From: Hyphomicrobium_A sp964620915
Lineage (GTDB): Bacteria; Pseudomonadota; Alphaproteobacteria; Rhizobiales; Hyphomicrobiaceae
Assembly (NCBI GenBank): GCA_964620915.1
Contig: CAZUKP010000031.1
Location: 1 to 37,358, forward strand
Length of the DNA: 37,358 nucleotides
Reading direction: 5' to 3'
In this document: positions 33,829 through 37,358 of the stretch, piece after piece
How positions within the stretch are numbered: position 1 is the first letter of the stretch
How the letters are laid out: each line of letters opens with the position of its first letter
Notes under the pieces: generated by a model
What the model saw: the letters and a program-made list of their open reading frames with translations, nothing else
What the model was told of the DNA's origin: nothing
Databases searched by the model: none
Program-made: the position numbers and the translations under genes

Positions 33829-35274
33829 ATGGGCAAGATTACGGGATTTCTCGAGTTCGAGCGCGCTGATCGCACGTACGCGCCGGTCTCAGAACGCACC
33901 AAGCACTGGAACGAGTTTGTTGTCCCGCTGAACGAAGAGGACACCAAAGTCCAGGCGGCGCGCTGCATGGACTGCGGCATTCCCTATTGCCACACCGGCT
34001 GCCCGGTCAACAATCAGATCCCCGACTGGAATGACCTCGTCTACAACGACGACTGGGAGCGTGCGGCTCTCAATTTGCACTCGACGAATAACTTTCCCGA
34101 GGTGACCGGCCGCGTGTGCCCGGCACCGTGCGAAGCCGCCTGCACGCTCAATATTGAAGATGTTCCCGTAACGATCAAGACGATCGAATGCTCAATTGCC
34201 GACCGGGCCTTTCAGGAAGGCTGGGTCACGCCGGACATGCCGGAGCAAAAGACGGGAAAACGCGTCGCCGTCGTCGGGTCGGGTCCCGCGGGCCTGGCCG
34301 CCGCCCAGCAGCTCGCACGCGTCGGCCATGACGTGCATGTCTACGAAAAGCACGCCAAGCCGGGCGGCCTTCTGCGCTATGGCATCCCCGACTTCAAGAT
34401 GGAAAAGCACATCATCGACAGACGCGTGAAGCAAATGGAAGCCGAGGGCGTCACCTTCCATTGCAGCGTCCACGTCGGCAAGAACGTGCGCGCAAGTGAT
34501 CTTGAGGCGCAGCACGATGCGGTGCTTTTAGCCGGCGGCTCCGAACAACCGTTTGATTTCTTCGTTGAGTCACCAGGCCGCCAGCTCGATGGCATTCACT
34601 ACGCGATGGACTTCCTGCCGCAGCAGAATCGTCGCGTATCGGGCGAGATTCCCCCGGCCATCACCGACGCCAAGCACATCACAGCCAAGGACAAGCACGT
34701 CATCGTCATTGGCGGTGGTGATACGGGCTCCGACTGCATCGGTACGTCGTTCCGGCAGGGCGCCAAGTCGGTCACGCAGCTTGAAATCATGCCCATGCCG
34801 CCCGAGCAGGAAAACAAAGGGCTTACCTGGCCGAACTGGCCGTTAAAGTTGCGCGTCTCAACGAGCCAAGCCGAAGGCGCCAAGGTCGAATACGCGATCT
34901 CGACAACGGGTTTTTCGGGCAATGATGGCAAGGTCGAAAAGCTGCACTACACGAGGGTCGACAATAAGCTGCAGCCTGTTGCCGGAACAGAGGGTGAGCT
35001 GCCCGCAGATCTCGTCTTGTTCGCCATGGGCTTTTCCGGCCCCATCGAGGACGACATCGTCAAGGAGCTGCGCCTCAATCTCGTTTCGCGCGGCCGCTTC
35101 AAGGGCCTTGATGCCAACGACACGGACTACAACATCCCGGGCCACGAGAAGGTCTTCGCCGCAGGCGACATTCGCCGTGGTCAATCCCTCGTCGTCTGGG
35201 CGATCCGAGAGGGGCGCCAGGCCGCGCGAGCGATCGATGAATTCTTGATGGGTAGCTCGAACTTGCCGCGCTAA
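33829..35274 (+). CDS. gltD: glutamate synthase (NADPH) small subunit
   Basis: FAD- and NADPH-binding subunit that feeds electrons to GltB (481 aa). The N-terminal cysteine clusters for two 4Fe-4S centres are C46, C49, C54, C58 (CMDCGIPYCHTGC) and C97, C101, C105 (CPAPCEAAC). The FAD Rossmann motif is VAVVGSGPAGLAAAQQLA (GSGPAG at 150-155). The NADPH motif is VIVIGGGDTGSD near 298. The C-terminus closes with FAAGDIRRGQSLVVWAIREG. It is 132 bp behind gltB with an intrinsic terminator in between, so it needs either read-through or its own promoter. Only a weak purine run precedes the ATG. Confidence 0.96.
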   Translation: MGKITGFLEFERADRTYAPVSERTKHWNEFVVPLNEEDTKVQAARCMDCGIPYCHTGCPVNNQIPDWNDLVYNDDWERAALNLHSTNNFPEVTGRVCPAPCEAACTLNIEDVPVTIKTIECSIADRAFQEGWVTPDMPEQKTGKRVAVVGSGPAGLAAAQQLARVGHDVHVYEKHAKPGGLLRYGIPDFKMEKHIIDRRVKQMEAEGVTFHCSVHVGKNVRASDLEAQHDAVLLAGGSEQPFDFFVESPGRQLDGIHYAMDFLPQQNRRVSGEIPPAITDAKHITAKDKHVIVIGGGDTGSDCIGTSFRQGAKSVTQLEIMPMPPEQENKGLTWPNWPLKLRVSTSQAEGAKVEYAISTTGFSGNDGKVEKLHYTRVDNKLQPVAGTEGELPADLVLFAMGFSGPIEDDIVKELRLNLVSRGRFKGLDANDTDYNIPGHEKVFAAGDIRRGQSLVVWAIREGRQAARAIDEFLMGSSNLPR

Positions 35275-35316
35275 GACTTAGGCAGCCTGCGACTGCGGCG
35301 CTATCCAACCCGCATC

Positions 35317-36648
35317 CTAGTTCCTCTTTGCCTGCCCAGCGTCTTTCTGAGTAGGCACGGGCACGGGATTCACGGGCGCTGCATTAGTGAGCTCAGCTGT
35401 AGCCTGCGGGCGCGGCCAGGTGACATCGTCAGAGCGTCCCGGCTTCGGGGGCAAACGCTCACCTTTCTCCAGCACTCTGAAGTACGGCGTTTGCGTCGGC
35501 GAGAATTTGCGACGTCCGGCGCCTTCCCCCCGCGGCGGCACAATCGAACTCATCACCGTGAGACCGCCTGCGATCTGGTCGACCAGCAAATCGCCCATTT
35601 GGGCTGGCCGATCGGGGCTTTGCTTGCGCGTCACAATCGCAACGACAGAGGCTGGAATGGCCGGCCTGACGATCTCAACAGCAACAACCTCCTCGGCACC
35701 ACCACTGCCAACCACCTTGAGATCGATCGTGCCGGGATCAGCCTTCTGATCGCCTCGAGAAGCCAAAGCGCCTCTCGAGGGACGACCCTTTTTCTTGGCT
35801 TTGGCTGACTTGTTCTTGCTAGCCTCATCTTTTTTGAGCCGAGCTCTATTCGGGTTGATCCTGGCCTGTTGCGTTGGGTCTCCGGCGAGCGGAATAGCCC
35901 GTTCCTGTTTGGCCTGTGCCATATCGCGCTTGAACTCACGCTGCACATAGTGCGCAAGCTTGCGATAGCCGGCGTCGGTAAAGTACACACCGTCGCGATC
36001 GCGCAGCCGGCTGGTCTTTCCCGTCACGTCGGGGCCGAACCGGCTATAGCCGCCAGCTTCGTCGACGAACCCAGCATAGGCATCGATGTAGCGCACACCA
36101 TTGCGATAGGCTCGCTCGCGGATGATCTCGTTCATCAACTGAGCGCGTTCGTTATCCTGCCAGCGCCGCATGTTGGGCAAGCCAATCCAGTAGACGGCGC
36201 GGTTGCTCTGCTTCAGCGCGCGCATTAGCCGATCTACCCTGTTGGCGTATTCAGTCCGCCACTTCTCGTTGCGCTTGCCGATACTACTCTGCCTGATGCT
36301 GTAGCGATCTTGCCCGCCCAACATGACGATGGCGACGTGGCTGGGGTCGCTGGCGAAAGCCGTCTCGGCGTTGGAAAGTTCGCGCTCCGACCCGCGCAAC
36401 ATCAGGCCCGACAGATCATAGCGTCTACGCTGAACCTGAACGCGCGGCTCTCTCCCATAGGCTTCAAGCAAGCCCCCGAGTAGCCCATCCGCGTACCAGT
36501 CACCGACGACCTGTACCTGATAGGTATCGTTCCCAGGATATGGCGTCAGGAAACTGCCGCCATACCTTTCCTCTTGCGCCAGGGCCGGCACAACCGCAGC
36601 AGCGACTGCAAGCAAGACCGTCAGAACCGCTAAGACGGCGGCGCGCAT
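35317..36648 (-). CDS. DUF459 exported protein, SGNH-like fold with altered catalytic residues
   Basis: Exported protein of 443 aa (signal peptide MRAAVLAVLTVLLAVAAAVV, cleavage near ALA-QE). DUF459 region at about 43-240, an SGNH-hydrolase-like fold. The expected catalytic elements are changed: the block I GDS is GDW (49-51), the GxND block is GGQD (111-114), and the D-x-x-H block is DGVY (219-222). The rest is a Lys-rich linker (about 270-310) and a Pro-rich tail. The frame is open to 36789; ATGs at 36708 and 36672 also exist. I chose 36648 because GGGAG stands eight bases upstream and the signal peptide begins there. Probably a periplasmic binding or scaffold protein rather than a hydrolase. 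Confidence 0.8.
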   Translation of the reverse strand: MRAAVLAVLTVLLAVAAAVVPALAQEERYGGSFLTPYPGNDTYQVQVVGDWYADGLLGGLLEAYGREPRVQVQRRRYDLSGLMLRGSERELSNAETAFASDPSHVAIVMLGGQDRYSIRQSSIGKRNEKWRTEYANRVDRLMRALKQSNRAVYWIGLPNMRRWQDNERAQLMNEIIRERAYRNGVRYIDAYAGFVDEAGGYSRFGPDVTGKTSRLRDRDGVYFTDAGYRKLAHYVQREFKRDMAQAKQERAIPLAGDPTQQARINPNRARLKKDEASKNKSAKAKKKGRPSRGALASRGDQKADPGTIDLKVVGSGGAEEVVAVEIVRPAIPASVVAIVTRKQSPDRPAQMGDLLVDQIAGGLTVMSSIVPPRGEGAGRRKFSPTQTPYFRVLEKGERLPPKPGRSDDVTWPRPQATAELTNAAPVNPVPVPTQKDAGQAKRN

Positions 36649-36815
36649 CAGGTTGGCTCCCGCTTCTGGCATCAGCTTTCGCCCGAATCCTTGCTGGCGA
36701 CGCAGCATTTTCTCTACTGCGTCGCCCAAGCACAAGGCGCAAAAATGGCGAGCCGCCCGATGGCCGGATTGGCCCCGTTTATCGAGCACGACCTAGAGCT
36801 GGTCAAACCCGCTGA

Positions 36816-37340
36816 TTAGGCGGCTTTAGCCTTGCCGACACTTGCCAGACGCACCGGAGCCTTCTTAGAGGCGGCAGCCTGCCATTTGAGTTCTTCGAGT
36901 TCAGAGCCGCGGTGGTGCGTCTTCACGACGACCTCCTTGGCGCTGAAGGCCTCACGCAGAATGCCAATACACAGCTCCGGCTTTGCATCGCCGCACATAA
37001 AAACGTCGAGTGCGGCATAGTCTGCCTCAGGCCAGCTATGAATGGAGATGTGACTCTCCGACAGCACAGCGACACCCGAGACACCCCCATTTGGGGTGAA
37101 GTGATGCAAATGAATGTGCAGCAAGGTCGCTCCCGCCACCTCAACGCATCGTTTCAAGGTTTCCTTGATATGCTCGATTTCATCGAGTCTGCGGGCACCA
37201 AACAGGTCCACAATGATGTGCGTCCCTGCGTAGCGAATGCCATCTCGCTCGATGAAAAAGTCGTTCCTATCCTCGTGGGCCACTTGCGCAGCTTCACGAT
37301 TGCCTTCCTCTTGGGCGGTGCTTGAACGAGTCAAGTCCAT
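36816..37340 (-). CDS. speD: S-adenosylmethionine decarboxylase proenzyme, bacterial class 1B
   Basis: Pyruvoyl enzyme that decarboxylates SAM to provide aminopropyl groups for spermidine synthesis (174 aa). Self-cleavage is expected between E95 and S96 in VLSESHISIHSWPE; S96 becomes the pyruvoyl group. The catalytic H101 and C116 (VFMCGD) stand at +5 and +20 from it, exactly as in the Thermotoga enzyme (S63, H68, C83). Compared with that enzyme it has about 33 extra residues at the N-terminus. The ATG at 37340 is chosen over a TTG at 37346. No spermidine synthase gene follows in the window; the region upstream is cut by the window edge. Confidence 0.93.
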   Translation of the reverse strand: MDLTRSSTAQEEGNREAAQVAHEDRNDFFIERDGIRYAGTHIIVDLFGARRLDEIEHIKETLKRCVEVAGATLLHIHLHHFTPNGGVSGVAVLSESHISIHSWPEADYAALDVFMCGDAKPELCIGILREAFSAKEVVVKTHHRGSELEELKWQAAASKKAPVRLASVGKAKAA

Positions 37341-37358
37341 CCCCAATTGGAAGAGGGT

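Overview
The window is a gene-dense, GC-rich stretch of chromosome from an alphaproteobacterium. It is most likely a member of the Hyphomicrobiales (Rhizobiales); a Hyphomicrobiaceae-like genus is possible but not provable from this sequence. The evidence is the split three-gene transhydrogenase (pntAA/pntAB/pntB), the tiny alphaproteobacterial aa3 oxidase subunit IV, a GapR-type DUF2312 protein, a CpdR-type receiver protein, the DUF1036-pyk gene pair, DUF882, DUF459 and DUF1244 proteins, a zinc-free bL36, and an RpoH-type heat-shock promoter. I saw no insertion sequence, phage gene, integrase, toxin-antitoxin pair or CRISPR array. It reads as ordinary core chromosome with interesting non-coding parts.

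Layout. 1-2965 (minus): small oxidase subunit IV, then pntAA-pntAB-pntB; pntB runs off the left edge. 3214-5076 (plus): MgtC/DUF4010 membrane protein and a small exported lysine-rich protein. 5153-11056 (minus): cytochrome c and a UbiB-type kinase in tandem, the Kup potassium transporter, an M3 oligoendopeptidase. 11336-16781 (plus): an AAA+ response regulator that lacks the sigma-54 contact loop, a large L,D-transpeptidase and a DUF882 peptidase-like protein, the last two concerned with the cell wall. 16762-19560 (minus): OxyR, GapR, DUF1244 and an N-formylglutamate amidohydrolase-like protein. 20061-21994 (plus): DUF1036 and pyruvate kinase, start and stop codons overlapping. 22024-23433 (minus): exported TPR protein, bL36, tRNA-Val and CpdR. 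23709-26055 (plus): a second formylglutamate amidohydrolase-like gene and hisN, with two related small RNA genes on the minus strand between them. 26079-27647 (minus): an alpha/beta hydrolase and a Tyr/Pro-rich exported protein. 27813-28389 (plus): heat-shock promoter, structured leader and hsp20. 28969-35274 (plus): gltB and gltD (glutamate synthase). 35317-37340 (minus): a DUF459 protein with a degraded SGNH active site and S-adenosylmethionine decarboxylase.

The strongest non-coding signal is at 24763-25084. Two minus-strand transcription units of about 92-96 nt each have a recognisable promoter, a unit-specific 5' hairpin, a shared CU-rich segment able to pair with Shine-Dalgarno sequences, and a Rho-independent terminator. 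Three U-G pairs in the second terminator fix the strand. Other points worth reading: the bL36 gene 25 nt behind the tRNA-Val gene under what looks like one promoter, a strong terminator between gltB and gltD, the RpoH promoter plus SD-masking leader of hsp20, and a nested inverted-repeat element upstream of gltB.

Limits: all calls were made by reading. No homology search, folding program or promoter model was run. Several start codons were moved inward from the longest open frame where a Shine-Dalgarno sequence or signal peptide argued for it; each case is stated.
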